A stretch of 64,000 nt of DNA, taken from contig NZ_JAXCLA010000002.1 of assembly GCF_034043675.1 (NCBI RefSeq), positions 124,001-188,000 of the forward strand, in the 5' to 3' direction. Every line of letters begins with the position of its first letter. Positions within the stretch are counted from its first letter, which is position 1. The notes below the pieces were generated by a model. It did not search any database and was not told the DNA's origin. It saw only the letters and a list, made by a program, of their open reading frames with translations. Below are positions 51,355 through 60,998 of this stretch, piece by piece. The DNA comes from KK5 sp034043675 (GTDB lineage: Bacteria; Pseudomonadota; Gammaproteobacteria; Burkholderiales; Burkholderiaceae_C). A program made the translations under genes and the position numbers.

Positions 51355-52689
51355 TTACCGCCCGGGTGTACCACGGCCAATGCCGTGGTGCTCGATGCCC
51401 AGCGCCTTCATCAACGAAGGCTCGTACTGGTTCCGCCCGTCGAACACCACCGGCTGCTTCAGCGCAGCCTTGATGCCGTCGAAGTCCGGGCTCTTGAATT
51501 CCTTCCACTCGGTGACGAGCAGCAGCGCATCGGCGCCTTCCAGCGCCGCGTCGGCCTTGTCGGCGAAGCTCAGGCCCGGGCGTTCGCCCAGGATCCGCTT
51601 CGCCTCGGTCATCGCCACCGGGTCATAGGCCGACAGCGTCGCGCCGCGGCTGAGCAGTTCCTCGACGATCACCAATGCCGGCGCCTCGCGCATGTCGTCG
51701 GTGTTCGGCTTGAAGGCCAGGCCCCACAGCGCGAAGCGGCGGCCCGTGAGGTCAGCACCGAAGCGCGTCACGACCTTGTCCACCAGCACGCGCTTCTGAC
51801 GCTCGTTGGCCTCTTCCACCGCTGTCAGCACGCGCAACGGAATGCCCTCGTCCTGCGCGGCACGCACGAGCGCCTTCACGTCCTTCGGGAAGCAGGAGCC
51901 GCCGTAGCCCGCGCCGGCATAGAGGAAGCTGTAGCCGATACGTGGGTCGGAGCCAATGCCGCGGCGCACCAGCTCGATGTCCGCGCCGACCTTCTCGGCC
52001 AGCAGCGCCAGCTCGTTCATGAAGCTGATCCGCGTGGCCAGCATCGCGTTGGCGGCGTACTTCGTGAACTCCGCGCTGCGCAGGTCCATCACCTGCATGC
52101 GATCGTGGTTGCGGGTGAAGGGCGAGTACAGCGCGCGCATCAGCAGCGTGGCCTGCTCGTCGTCGGAGCCGACGATGATGCGGTCCGGCTTCATGAAGTC
52201 CTCGACCGCCGCGCCTTCCTTCAGGAACTCGGGGTTGCTGACGACGCCGAACTGCACCTCGACGCCACGCTTGGCCAGCTCCTCGTCGATCGCGGCCTTG
52301 ACCTTGTCGGCCGTGCCCACCGGCACCGTGCTCTTGTCGACGATGACCTTGTAGTCCGTCATCCGCTGGCCGATCGAGCGCGCGGCGGCGATCACGTATT
52401 GCAGGTCGGCCGAGCCGTCTTCATCGGGCGGCGTGCCAACGCCGATGAACAGGATGGTGCCGTGCTGCACGGCCATGTCCACATTGGTCGTGAACTGCAG
52501 GCGGCCGGCTTCGACGTTGCGGCGCACCACCTCCAGCAGGCCCGGTTCGTGGATGGGGATCTCGCCCTCGTTGAGGATGCGGATCTTCTCCGGGTTCACG
52601 TCCAGGCAGACCACATGGTTGCCCATCTCGGCCAGGCAGGCGCCAGTGACGAGGCCCACATAGCCAGTGCCGATCGCAGTAACTTTCAT
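51355..52689 (-). CDS. ugd: UDP-glucose 6-dehydrogenase
   Basis: A 444-residue NAD-dependent enzyme oxidising UDP-glucose to UDP-glucuronate. The N-terminal Rossmann motif GTGYVGLVTG (about 7-16), a linker helix, and the catalytic cysteine in AGAGYGGSCFPKDVKAL (about 251-267) are present. The ATG at 52687-52689 is preferred to a start 117 bases earlier, which lies in the neighbouring gene. It follows the epimerase gene by 13 bases on the same strand, forming a UDP-GlcA/UDP-GalA module. Confidence 0.94.
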   Translation of the reverse strand: MKVTAIGTGYVGLVTGACLAEMGNHVVCLDVNPEKIRILNEGEIPIHEPGLLEVVRRNVEAGRLQFTTNVDMAVQHGTILFIGVGTPPDEDGSADLQYVIAAARSIGQRMTDYKVIVDKSTVPVGTADKVKAAIDEELAKRGVEVQFGVVSNPEFLKEGAAVEDFMKPDRIIVGSDDEQATLLMRALYSPFTRNHDRMQVMDLRSAEFTKYAANAMLATRISFMNELALLAEKVGADIELVRRGIGSDPRIGYSFLYAGAGYGGSCFPKDVKALVRAAQDEGIPLRVLTAVEEANERQKRVLVDKVVTRFGADLTGRRFALWGLAFKPNTDDMREAPALVIVEELLSRGATLSAYDPVAMTEAKRILGERPGLSFADKADAALEGADALLLVTEWKEFKSPDFDGIKAALKQPVVFDGRNQYEPSLMKALGIEHHGIGRGTPGR

Positions 52690-52702
52690 CGAACTCTTTC
52701 GC

Positions 52703-53710
52703 TCAAACCTTGTAATAGTCGCGGTACCACGTGACAAAGCGTTGAATGCCCTCGGGCACCGGCGTCGCCGGGCGGAAGCCAGTCCATTCGGCCAATTCCT
52801 CGACATTCGCGTGCGTGGCCGGCACGTCGCCGTCCTGCAGCGGCATGAAGTTCTTTTGCGCCTCGCGGCCGGTGGCCTGCTCGATCGCCTCGATGAATTC
52901 CATCAGCTGGATCGGCGCATGGTTGCCGATGTTGAACACGCGGTAGGGCGCGTTCGAGCGGGCTGGGTCGCTCTTGATCGGGTCGTAGTCCGGATCGGCC
53001 GTGGCCGGGCGGTCCAGCACACGCACGACACCTTCGGCGATGTCGTCGATGTAGGTGAAGTCGCGGATCATCTTGCCGTGGTTGAACACGTTGATCGGCT
53101 TGCCTTCGAGAATGGCCTTGGTGAACAGGAACAGCGCCATGTCCGGACGGCCCCAGGGACCGTAGACGGTGAAGAAGCGCAGCCCCGTGGTCGGCAGGCG
53201 GAACAGGTGGCTGTAGGTGTGCGCCATCAGTTCGTTGGCCTTCTTCGTCGCCGCATACAGGCTCACCGGATGGTCGACGCTGTGGTGCTCCGAGAACGGC
53301 ATCAGCGTGTTGCCGCCGTAGACGCTGGAACTGGACGCGTAAGCCAGGTGCTGCACGCCGCTGTGCCGGCAGCCCTCAAGAATGTTGGTGAAGCCGACGA
53401 TGTTGCTGTCGATGTAGGCGTGCGGGTTCTCGATCGAGTAACGCACGCCGGCCTGCGCAGCCAGGTGGACGACGCGATCAAAGCCGCCTTCGGCGAACAG
53501 CTTGGCCATGCCGGTGCGGTCTGCGACGTCCATCTGCACGAACGAGAAGCCCGGCTTGCCGGCCAGTCGAGCCAAGCGGTTGTGCTTGAGCCGTGGATCG
53601 TAGTAGTCGTTCAGATTGTCCAGGCCGACGACCTGATCTCCACGCGCCAGCAGGATCTGGCTGACATGCATGCCGATGAAGCCGGCGGCGCCGGTGACGA
53701 GTACTTTCAC
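52703..53710 (-). CDS. UDP-glucuronate 4-epimerase family protein (LpsL-like)
   Basis: A 335-residue extended short-chain dehydrogenase. GAAGFIGMHVSQILLARGD (about 7-25), a catalytic Ser in YASSSSVYGGN (about 124-134) and YAATKKANELMAHTYSHLF (about 152-170) are seen, with the subfamily segment VYGPWGRPDMALFLFTKAIL (about 184-203) typical of UDP-GlcA epimerases. It would produce UDP-galacturonate from the product of Ugd. It is divergent from the WecB-family gene across about 200 bases. Confidence 0.88.
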   Translation of the reverse strand: MKVLVTGAAGFIGMHVSQILLARGDQVVGLDNLNDYYDPRLKHNRLARLAGKPGFSFVQMDVADRTGMAKLFAEGGFDRVVHLAAQAGVRYSIENPHAYIDSNIVGFTNILEGCRHSGVQHLAYASSSSVYGGNTLMPFSEHHSVDHPVSLYAATKKANELMAHTYSHLFRLPTTGLRFFTVYGPWGRPDMALFLFTKAILEGKPINVFNHGKMIRDFTYIDDIAEGVVRVLDRPATADPDYDPIKSDPARSNAPYRVFNIGNHAPIQLMEFIEAIEQATGREAQKNFMPLQDGDVPATHANVEELAEWTGFRPATPVPEGIQRFVTWYRDYYKV

Positions 53711-53752
53711 GAGCGATCCCTTGTTGGTCCTTGGCAGCTCGCGGAGTCACGA

Positions 53753-53794
53753 GCGCCGGCAACTATTGTCACCCAGGGGAGTGACCGCCGGCGC
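53753..53794. promoter_or_regulatory. two-level dyad in divergent intergenic region
   Basis: An outer perfect 8-bp inverted repeat GCGCCGGC/GCCGGCGC (53753-53760/53787-53794) encloses an inner GTCAC/GTGAC dyad (53768-53772/53781-53785). It lies between the divergent epimerase and glycosyltransferase genes, 43 bases upstream of the epimerase start. A regulator site or RNA hairpin is possible; no bound factor can be named. Confidence 0.4.
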
Positions 53795-53916
53795 CGCCCG
53801 CTGCGCCTTACGTCACGCTCCCTCGACACAATGGCGCCTCTAGAATCCGCGAGCCCCGGGTGGAACCCCGACAACGGCGCCCCGGCCCTTGTGTCGCATA
53901 TCGCAGTCAACGTCTG

Positions 53917-54669
53917 ATGAAAAACCAATCACCGCGCATAGAGCTCATGGGCTGCAAGATCGACAACCTGTCGATGGAAGAGACGCTCCAGACCATTGAA
54001 GGCTTCATCGCCAGCGGCGAGCCGCACCAGCACGTTGTCGTCAATGTGGATAAGCTGGTCAAGGCCCAGAAGGATCCGGCACTCCGTCAGATCATCAACG
54101 ACTGCGCGCTCATCAACGTCGACGGCATGCCGGTGGTCTGGGCCTCTCGCCTGTTGGGCAAGCCGCTCAAGGAGCGCGTGGCAGGCGTTGACCTGTTCGA
54201 AAGCCTGATGCGGCGCTCAGCCGAAAAGGGCTGGCGGGTTTACCTGCTAGGAGCGAAAGAGGACATCGTCTCTCGCGTCCGCGACATCTACGCCAACAAG
54301 TACCCCGGACTGGTCTTCGCCGGCTATCGAAACGGTTACTGGAAGCCTGACGAGGAAGGCGCCATCGTGCAGCAGATTGCCGAGGCCAAGGCTGACCTGC
54401 TCTTCGTCGCCATCAGCTCTCCGAAGAAGGAGCAGTTCCTCGGCGCTTACCAGGCGACCATGAAGATTCCGTTCGCCATGGGCGTAGGCGGCACCTTCGA
54501 CGTCGCCGCTGGGAAGGTCAAGCGTGCACCTGTATGGATGCAGAAGGTCGGATTGGAGTGGTTCTATCGATTCCTGCAGGAGCCACGCCGCATGTTTCGG
54601 CGCTACTTCATCGAAGACATGGCTTTCTTCGGATTGCTGTTGAAGGAATGGCGAAAACAAAGCAGTTGA
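53917..54669 (+). CDS. WecB/TagA/CpsF family glycosyltransferase
   Basis: A 250-residue glycosyltransferase of family GT26. Features are IELMGCKIDNLSMEETL (about 8-24), the NVDGMPVVWASRLLG segment (about 67-81) and VAISSPKKEQFLG (about 166-178). It adds a sugar such as an N-acetylmannosaminuronate or glucose residue to a lipid-linked intermediate in related pathways; donor and acceptor here are unknown. ATG 53917 is preferred because the family starts there; the 19-residue upstream extension is not conserved-looking. A short hairpin follows the stop. Confidence 0.87.
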   Translation: MKNQSPRIELMGCKIDNLSMEETLQTIEGFIASGEPHQHVVVNVDKLVKAQKDPALRQIINDCALINVDGMPVVWASRLLGKPLKERVAGVDLFESLMRRSAEKGWRVYLLGAKEDIVSRVRDIYANKYPGLVFAGYRNGYWKPDEEGAIVQQIAEAKADLLFVAISSPKKEQFLGAYQATMKIPFAMGVGGTFDVAAGKVKRAPVWMQKVGLEWFYRFLQEPRRMFRRYFIEDMAFFGLLLKEWRKQSS

Positions 54670-54672
54670 ACC

Positions 54673-54686
54673 GCCCCGAGAGGGGC
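54673..54686 (+). terminator. short hairpin after the WecB-family gene
   Basis: GCCCC-GAGA-GGGGC stem (54673-54677/54682-54686) 4 bases past the stop, with a stable tetraloop and a later CTCCTTTC. Weak as an intrinsic terminator. Confidence 0.4.
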
Positions 54687-54788
54687 ACAACTCCTTTCTA
54701 ATCAATCGTCAACACAATGGCGGCAGAATTCGCGCCGCAGTCTGTCCATTCTCAGAAGATCGCAGTTGCGCCTGCTTGGAGTGCCAGC

Positions 54789-57248
54789 ATGAAGTTCTCG
54801 CTCGATCGCGTCGTCGCTCACTGGACCTTCGCCCGAACCGCATGCGTGCTGTCGGCCTTCATCGCAGCGTCAGCACTAGCGGCGACACAGGGCCTGTCGG
54901 TGACCACGATACGCGCCGGCACGGGCCTGTCAGAGGCCGATGAACCCGCCTGTGTGCCTGGTGAAGGCGATTTCATGGATCGTCTGCCTCTGCATGCGCG
55001 CCGCGTAGCGCCGCGCGACTGCGCAACCGTAGATAGCAAGACGCCTCAGTTTTCCTGGGCTCAGCCGGGAGACCGGGACCCATCCATACCGTGGGCCTTC
55101 ACACTGCGCCGAGCAGGAAGCCACGAACTCGTCGCAGTGCGCACCATCCCCGTGCCGCGTATTTCACTCAGCCAGCCCAAACTTGCCCCTGGCAACTACG
55201 AATGGGACGTTGTCTACACGACCAAATCGGGTCGTCAAACGCGCAGCGGCGTGCGGCGGTTCCAAGTCGCTGGTGATGTACCGGTCGACTGGCCATCTGG
55301 TGCCGATGTGGCAGCCCGTGTCGCCGAGCGCCCCCATCCGAGAATGCTGCCGACGGGAACGAGCTTTGCACGCATCGGCGATTTGGCCAAGAAAGGTGAG
55401 TTGAAGGGCGCCTTTGCGGGTTTGACCAACACGGCCATGGCCGCCGCCACCGCCCCACCCCTGGTTGAGCCCACTGCCGGCCGCTCGGCCTATGCAACAG
55501 AAGCCGCCTATGCAGCCGCAGTCAACAACTCCAAAAATCTGCTCGCGCTTGAGCGGCGTCGAATTGAAGCGCTCGGGCTGCTCGGCCGCTTCGCAGGAAA
55601 TGACAGCTATACGAGCAAGGGAGTAGCGCGGTTGATGTCGCTGGCAACTTGGAATCCCGACGGAATCACCAGCGAAGCGGCCCAGGATCAGTCGAATCGC
55701 GAGATTTACCTCGCGCTGGCGCAAGGACTGGATCTCTATGCCGAGCAACTTGGCCCGAGCGACGTCGCGCTGATCGTGAAGGCGCTCAGGAGCCGTTTGG
55801 CTCAGGCGCGCAGAAGCCAGTCAGCGGTTGACACCTATCCGTACAACCCCCACCCACTCACGGCTGGCCAGTACGTATTGGAAGCACTGCTGTATTCGGT
55901 CGGCACGCCAGGCTTCCCTGAAGCGTCCGCGTGGTTGTCCGAAGCCTACGAAGACCTCATCAACACCACAGACACCTTCATGACCGATGACGGTGGTTAC
56001 GGCAATGGCGTGGCCTATGCGTGGTATGCGATGACAACGCTGCCCTATTCGATGGCGGCTTTGAAGATCATGGCCGGAGTTGACTTGACGCAGCATCCCG
56101 CCGTCGCCCAGTTCGGCGAGTTTTTGATCGCCTTCACTGCCCCAGCCGGCTCGCACATGAGCGCGTTCGGTGACGGTGCAGAGTTGACCGACAACTATCA
56201 GCGCTTTGCATGGGAGAGTTTCCGACTCTACGCCGCACTGATGCAGAAGCCGATGTACGACTGGTACTGGCGCTTCGCTGCAAGCAACGTCAACAAGACC
56301 GCCTATCCAGGAGCCTGGCCGTTCATGGTCCTTGGCTCGGAAGCCAAGACTGCTTCTACACCTAAAGCACCCACCCGCCAGTCCTGGGTCTTTCCCGATG
56401 CCGGTATGGCGGCCCTGCACTCGGACAGCGCCAGCCCGCAGCGCACCAGCATCTACTTCAGATCTAGCCGCTTTGGCAGCTTCAATCACTCACACGCAGA
56501 CCAGAACAGTTTCGCGCTGGTCTCTCACGGTCGGAGTCTGCTGGTGAGCGGCGGCTACTACCCGTACTACATGTCCCCTCACCATGCGAACGTCACGCGA
56601 GCGACGCGCTACAAGAATGCATTGACCTTCGATGGCGGTATTGGCCAGGCTGAGCCTGTTACCGCGCCAACATCACCTGGACGGCCGTTGGAATCCATGG
56701 AAGCTAGCGGTCGACTGACAAACGCTTTCGACAACGGCGAGTGGGCCATAGTCACCGGTGACGCAACGAGGGCCTATCAGGGCTATGACAACCGAACCAA
56801 GGCCTGGGTGCCGCTCCTTAGCAATGCGATACGCACCGTGGCCTATCAGCGTCAGTTGCGGGTCGTGGTCATCTATGACTGGGCAACCAGTGGAAAGCCG
56901 CGGCGCTGGGAGCTGAATTTCAATGCACTGAACTCGATCGCAGTCGACGGCGGCACGGCGAGGATCACAAACGAGACGAGTTCGGCATGCATGGAAGTCT
57001 ATGGGCCGGATGGCGCGTTTGCCACGACGAAGGGGTTCGCCATTGCACCCGAGGTCCCCTCGCCCGATCAATATCAGTTGCGCTTCACTGCAGCCGTCGC
57101 CAGCCAACAGTTGGGCGCTGTAACCGTTATCCGAGAGGATTGCCGCCCGCTCAAAGTTTCGGTGGACTGGAATGGAACTACTGCGAGTGTCAGCCTGGGC
57201 ACTGAAAACGCGGCCTCGTTCAGTCGAGGCGAAGTGACGCTTCGCTAA
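54789..57248 (+). CDS. secreted heparinase II/III-family polysaccharide lyase with N-terminal DUF4962-like domain
   Basis: An 819-residue protein with a signal peptide (1 to about 32, ASALAAT). A beta-rich DUF4962/fibronectin-like domain follows (about 65-165), then a helical toroid typical of alginate and heparin lyases (about 200-520, including NREIYLALAQGLDLYAEQLG) and a C-terminal beta-sandwich heparinase II/III domain. The latter has FGSFNHSHADQNSFALVSHG (about 561-580), whose histidine is a likely catalytic/metal residue. It would cleave uronic-acid-containing polysaccharide, perhaps the product of this locus, in the periplasm or outside. ATG 54789 has GGAG 8 bases upstream. Confidence 0.82.
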   Translation: MKFSLDRVVAHWTFARTACVLSAFIAASALAATQGLSVTTIRAGTGLSEADEPACVPGEGDFMDRLPLHARRVAPRDCATVDSKTPQFSWAQPGDRDPSIPWAFTLRRAGSHELVAVRTIPVPRISLSQPKLAPGNYEWDVVYTTKSGRQTRSGVRRFQVAGDVPVDWPSGADVAARVAERPHPRMLPTGTSFARIGDLAKKGELKGAFAGLTNTAMAAATAPPLVEPTAGRSAYATEAAYAAAVNNSKNLLALERRRIEALGLLGRFAGNDSYTSKGVARLMSLATWNPDGITSEAAQDQSNREIYLALAQGLDLYAEQLGPSDVALIVKALRSRLAQARRSQSAVDTYPYNPHPLTAGQYVLEALLYSVGTPGFPEASAWLSEAYEDLINTTDTFMTDDGGYGNGVAYAWYAMTTLPYSMAALKIMAGVDLTQHPAVAQFGEFLIAFTAPAGSHMSAFGDGAELTDNYQRFAWESFRLYAALMQKPMYDWYWRFAASNVNKTAYPGAWPFMVLGSEAKTASTPKAPTRQSWVFPDAGMAALHSDSASPQRTSIYFRSSRFGSFNHSHADQNSFALVSHGRSLLVSGGYYPYYMSPHHANVTRATRYKNALTFDGGIGQAEPVTAPTSPGRPLESMEASGRLTNAFDNGEWAIVTGDATRAYQGYDNRTKAWVPLLSNAIRTVAYQRQLRVVVIYDWATSGKPRRWELNFNALNSIAVDGGTARITNETSSACMEVYGPDGAFATTKGFAIAPEVPSPDQYQLRFTAAVASQQLGAVTVIREDCRPLKVSVDWNGTTASVSLGTENAASFSRGEVTLR

Positions 57249-57308
57249 GTCCTATCTACCCAATCGCGCGCCGGCTGACAACCGGCCACCTCAAGATCCC
57301 CGACGAAC

Positions 57309-57902
57309 ATGTCAATTTCGATGAGCCCATGGACTGCACTGCGAGCCGATGTCCACCGTCAATGCGGCCGATTCGGCTACGGTCTTCTGATAAGGGCGGC
57401 CCTGTCGAATCGAACATTTCGACCCGTCATGACGCTCAGGTTGTGCCAAGGCATCGCGGAATCTAGGCAGCCCCTTCGCTCGACGCTACCCGTCTTCAAA
57501 CTAATGCATCGATTCACCACGCATTTGGCTGCCATGGATCTGCCCTGGAGTACTCAGATCGGGGCAGGTTTGGCGCTCACTCATGGCTGGGCTCTCGTCG
57601 TAAACGGTGGGGCCAAGATCGGATGCAACGTCACGCTGTTTCATGGCGTCACCCTAGGCCGCCGCGACAGAATTTCTCAAGACGGTGTTCGTGTGACCGA
57701 ATATCCCGTCATTGAAGATCAGGTCTGGATCGGCCCCCATGCCATCGTCGTTGGCGGCGTCACCATCGGTCGCGGCAGCAGGATCGGCGGTGGTGCATTC
57801 GTTGCCGAGAATGTGCCACCATACTCGATCGTGATGGGGAATCCGTCGGCAATCGTGAAGAGCGGCTGTACACCAGACGTCATGAACCCGGCGCCCATCT
57901 GA
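57309..57902 (+). CDS. serine O-acetyltransferase-like hexapeptide acyltransferase
   Basis: A 197-residue left-handed beta-helix acyltransferase. The hexapeptide region, about 78-185, contains IGAGLALTHGWALVVNGGAK, the catalytic His region NVTLFHGVTLGRRD (about 107-120) and IGPHAIVVGGVTIGRGSRIG. It resembles CysE but in this setting more likely acetylates a sugar of the exopolysaccharide. It follows the lyase gene by 60 bases and converges on the next gene with 10 bases between stops. Confidence 0.82.
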   Translation: MSISMSPWTALRADVHRQCGRFGYGLLIRAALSNRTFRPVMTLRLCQGIAESRQPLRSTLPVFKLMHRFTTHLAAMDLPWSTQIGAGLALTHGWALVVNGGAKIGCNVTLFHGVTLGRRDRISQDGVRVTEYPVIEDQVWIGPHAIVVGGVTIGRGSRIGGGAFVAENVPPYSIVMGNPSAIVKSGCTPDVMNPAPI

Positions 57903-57912
57903 ACGTCACAGG

Positions 57913-59913
57913 CTAGTGCTCAGCTGAATCAGATGTTCCGCCAACTTCCAGAACTGTCAGCCACGATTGATTCCCCGCCACCTCGGCCTCAACGACGCAG
58001 CAGGTTGCAGCTTCACGTTGTAGATAGGAGCCCGAGTACCAGCCCTGCGGCATCGAGTCATCGCCGCGAACCAGCCACGCTTGACAATGCGCAGGTAGCG
58101 TCATAGTCAGAGCGCGATTCCCGACGGTAGCGACCAGCTCTTGTGGCTGCAAACGCACCTGGACGCCAGGTGCGAAGTGCCATGTCCATCGTGCTCGGTG
58201 CCCCGCTCGACATTCAAAGGTGTCAAGCACTTCTAGGCGTCGCTGCGTGGCTCGGTAATGCCACTTGCGTCGATGCGTGACCGGATCTTGAAGGCGTGAA
58301 TAGCCATCGTGCTCTGCTTCGAGAATTTGCTCATGGTCGCCCTCGAACCACGCCTGCGTCGTGGTTCGAGCATGCCTGATCCACATGAACGGTCCGGCAC
58401 TCAAGGATTGCTCCTCGTCGTCCAGCATCACGGTGTTGTGAGCCGCGGTCGAACGGAAGAAACGTCGCCACTCCGGATGAGCGCTGTAACAGCCAGTACC
58501 GGGGTCGACCAGGAAAGCCCGAGCTCCGACAGACAGCGTGAAGGAAAGCGCATCTGCATGCCCGTGAGCAGCGATCGACAGATAGCCGAGAGGGCCCACA
58601 TCCGCGACGATGCGAATGGCATCGGATTGATCTCCAGCATCTCCAAGTACGACATAGCCGCCCCGGCGGAAATCGCGCCGTGGCGCCAGGCTGCCGGGCT
58701 GCAGCTCATTCCAGAGCGAGGGGCCATTCGGCCCCAACCACCAGAGCAGGGCATCCGGTTGCGCACCAGCACTTGTCTTGAAATCTGCCCGGCCTCTCAG
58801 CACGGCCGACACAGCCATCAACTCGCGCCACACAGGGCGCTCCGAAAGCGTCAGCTTCAGCGCCGCTCCATCGTCGGCATCCCCGAACTGAGGCAAATTG
58901 CCCGCCGCATCGGCGACATGAGCAGGAAATTCCACAGCACTTTCCAGGCGTTGCCAGAACTGGCTCGAGAACCGGTCTCTCGATTCGATCGGAACCAGTG
59001 CTGCTGCCAGGAAAAGCTCGTTGACAAAACTCTGGTAGGCAAATGCCTGTTCACGATTGACACCATCCTCCGTGTACTGCCGAGCCATCTCTCGCTCCAA
59101 CAGCGCATGCGAGCGAGCCTGCCAAGCGGCACTCTCCGGCCACAGAGGCCATGTTTGCGCCGCAACAAACCAACCGGCGGCCTCGCCGACCAGATGATTG
59201 TTTGCGGAGGAATACAAGGAGAGATGACGCGAGATAAATCGTTGCTGGAGATACAACGCCTCATAGAAGCGCTCAAGCAACGCTGCATCTGCCTCGAATA
59301 GCAGACCTTCGGCACCGCCCGTCGCCCGCCAAATCCAAGCCCAATTGATCAGACGCAGCGCCGGCTCCAAGGCACTAGCCCAATGAGGGCCTCGTGGATA
59401 TGGATTGGCATCGAGCCAAGAAATGAGTTGCTCACGAAGGCCTGCCAAATAGCGCGTATCGCCACTAATGAGCCAGGCTTGAACGAGCCACGGCCATTGC
59501 TGATGCCGCGCAGGTTCCCATACGCCTTTGATGTCGAACCCTGCTGCGTGCCCACCGATCGGCATCGTCGGGCCATAGACGAGCGGCAGGCTGATGCCCG
59601 TCAGCGGATCTTGCAACCATCTCGGCGGATGACCGATCTTCGCTGCGTGCTTGCTGAAAACATCAAGCTCTCCGCATAGGACAGCGTCGGCTCGGCGTAA
59701 GTACGAGGCAGCATCGATTGTCTCGACCTGCCCGCACCAGGGCTGCAGTTGGGCCGGCGTTGCTATGCGCGACGGAACTCGCACTTCTGGCAGCCATCCC
59801 GCCTTCTCCGTGTAATTGCGCACCTGAACGAATACTCTGTGCGCAAGCTCGCGGGCAGACATCAGGCGCAACCGCCTCCAGTACCAAGCCAGCCCAGTTC
59901 CACTCGAAGCCAT
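57913..59913 (-). CDS. heparinase II/III family protein
   Basis: A 666-residue protein of the heparinase II/III family without an obvious signal peptide (start WYWRRLRLMSARELAHRVFV after about 10 residues, typical of members inside polysaccharide clusters). A helical N-terminal domain (about 80-340, with LYSSANNHLVGEAAGWFVAA near 233-252) precedes the beta-sandwich (about 385-660), which has SIAAHGHADALSFTLSVGAR near 446-465. It is probably a polysaccharide lyase or an uncharacterised polymer-processing enzyme. Its start is 2 bases after the GT4 stop, so it is last in a leftward operon. Confidence 0.82.
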   Translation of the reverse strand: MASSGTGLAWYWRRLRLMSARELAHRVFVQVRNYTEKAGWLPEVRVPSRIATPAQLQPWCGQVETIDAASYLRRADAVLCGELDVFSKHAAKIGHPPRWLQDPLTGISLPLVYGPTMPIGGHAAGFDIKGVWEPARHQQWPWLVQAWLISGDTRYLAGLREQLISWLDANPYPRGPHWASALEPALRLINWAWIWRATGGAEGLLFEADAALLERFYEALYLQQRFISRHLSLYSSANNHLVGEAAGWFVAAQTWPLWPESAAWQARSHALLEREMARQYTEDGVNREQAFAYQSFVNELFLAAALVPIESRDRFSSQFWQRLESAVEFPAHVADAAGNLPQFGDADDGAALKLTLSERPVWRELMAVSAVLRGRADFKTSAGAQPDALLWWLGPNGPSLWNELQPGSLAPRRDFRRGGYVVLGDAGDQSDAIRIVADVGPLGYLSIAAHGHADALSFTLSVGARAFLVDPGTGCYSAHPEWRRFFRSTAAHNTVMLDDEEQSLSAGPFMWIRHARTTTQAWFEGDHEQILEAEHDGYSRLQDPVTHRRKWHYRATQRRLEVLDTFECRAGHRARWTWHFAPGVQVRLQPQELVATVGNRALTMTLPAHCQAWLVRGDDSMPQGWYSGSYLQREAATCCVVEAEVAGNQSWLTVLEVGGTSDSAEH

Positions 59914-59915
59914 TG

Positions 59916-60998
59916 CTAGAGCCTCCCCGCGCGCCTGCGTACACCGAGGCTCTCATAGAGGACGCCAAGCTTCCCGATCACTTGATCAGCCGCATAGCGC
60001 TCAAGAACTCGCGCCCTCGCTTGGACGCCAAGACGTCGACGCAAATCCCCGTCGCCCATCAGTCGACCAAGGGCCATCGCAAGCGAATCGACGTCGCCAG
60101 GTTGCACAAGCAGCGCATGGACTCCCTGCTCGACCGCCTCGGGAATGCCTCCCACCGGGGTAACAACAAGAGCCTTGCTTTCGGCCATTGCTTCCAGCAT
60201 TGCCATCGGCAATCCCTCGTCGTACGACGGCAGCGCAAAGATGCCGGCGCGGGCCAGTTGATCACGCTTCTCGTCCGGTCCGAGCCAGCCGCAGATCTCG
60301 ACCGCTTGCGCCACGCCCAGCGCACCTGCGCTTGCGCGCAAGGCGTCGAGATCGCCATCGCCACCGACTGCCAACTGGGCTGGCGTTCCGGCGCGCCGTA
60401 ACTGCGCCACAGCATCGAGCAGATCAAACGTGCCCTTGGCTCGCGACACGCGGCCAAGATAGAGCACTCGATGAGGATCCACTGAATCAATTGCAGGCAC
60501 AGCCGTCACAGACACTGGATTCGCAATGACCTCGACCCGTCCGCACGCGCCCAGGGACCGTGCTACATCCGCCCAACTTTCGGACAATGCAACGACCACC
60601 GAACTGCGCGTCAGGACCTCGCGGATACGGAGTCCTGTCCTATCACCTTGATGCGTAGTCGCATATTTAGCGAATCCGCCGCCGTGTAAATGGAAAATCG
60701 TAGGAACGCCAAAGCTGCGAGCCATCGAGAGGTAGCGGGACTTGCGCTGGAAGCTGGCGTTGGAAGCCGAATGCACGTGAACAATGGCAACGCGGCGCAA
60801 CAGCAGTTGCCAGAACAGCGCAAAGCCCGCGCCTAACGCGCTCGTCAGCTTGCGCAGCCTGCTGTCCTCACTGTGCGAGACCAAGTAGCGAATCGGGAAC
60901 TGATCGAACAGACCGGCCTGCTGATAAGCAGAGATGACCGAAGCAATACCACCCTTGCCGCGTGGGTCCGTGCCGATCATGACAACATACTTTGCCAT
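59916..60998 (-). CDS. glycosyltransferase family 4 protein
   Basis: A 360-residue GT-B glycosyltransferase. The acceptor domain starts at MIGTDPRGKGGIASVISAYQ (about 7-26), HVHSASNASF lies near 75 and the donor domain has VLYLGRVSRAKGTFDLLDAV (about 182-201), DEGLPMAMLEAMAESKALVV (about 265-284, with the E-x7-E motif) and TPVGGIPEAV. It would add one sugar to the lipid-linked repeat. ATG 60996-60998 overlaps the acyltransferase stop by one base (TGATG); a GTG one codon earlier is also possible. Confidence 0.87.
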   Translation of the reverse strand: MAKYVVMIGTDPRGKGGIASVISAYQQAGLFDQFPIRYLVSHSEDSRLRKLTSALGAGFALFWQLLLRRVAIVHVHSASNASFQRKSRYLSMARSFGVPTIFHLHGGGFAKYATTHQGDRTGLRIREVLTRSSVVVALSESWADVARSLGACGRVEVIANPVSVTAVPAIDSVDPHRVLYLGRVSRAKGTFDLLDAVAQLRRAGTPAQLAVGGDGDLDALRASAGALGVAQAVEICGWLGPDEKRDQLARAGIFALPSYDEGLPMAMLEAMAESKALVVTPVGGIPEAVEQGVHALLVQPGDVDSLAMALGRLMGDGDLRRRLGVQARARVLERYAADQVIGKLGVLYESLGVRRRAGRL

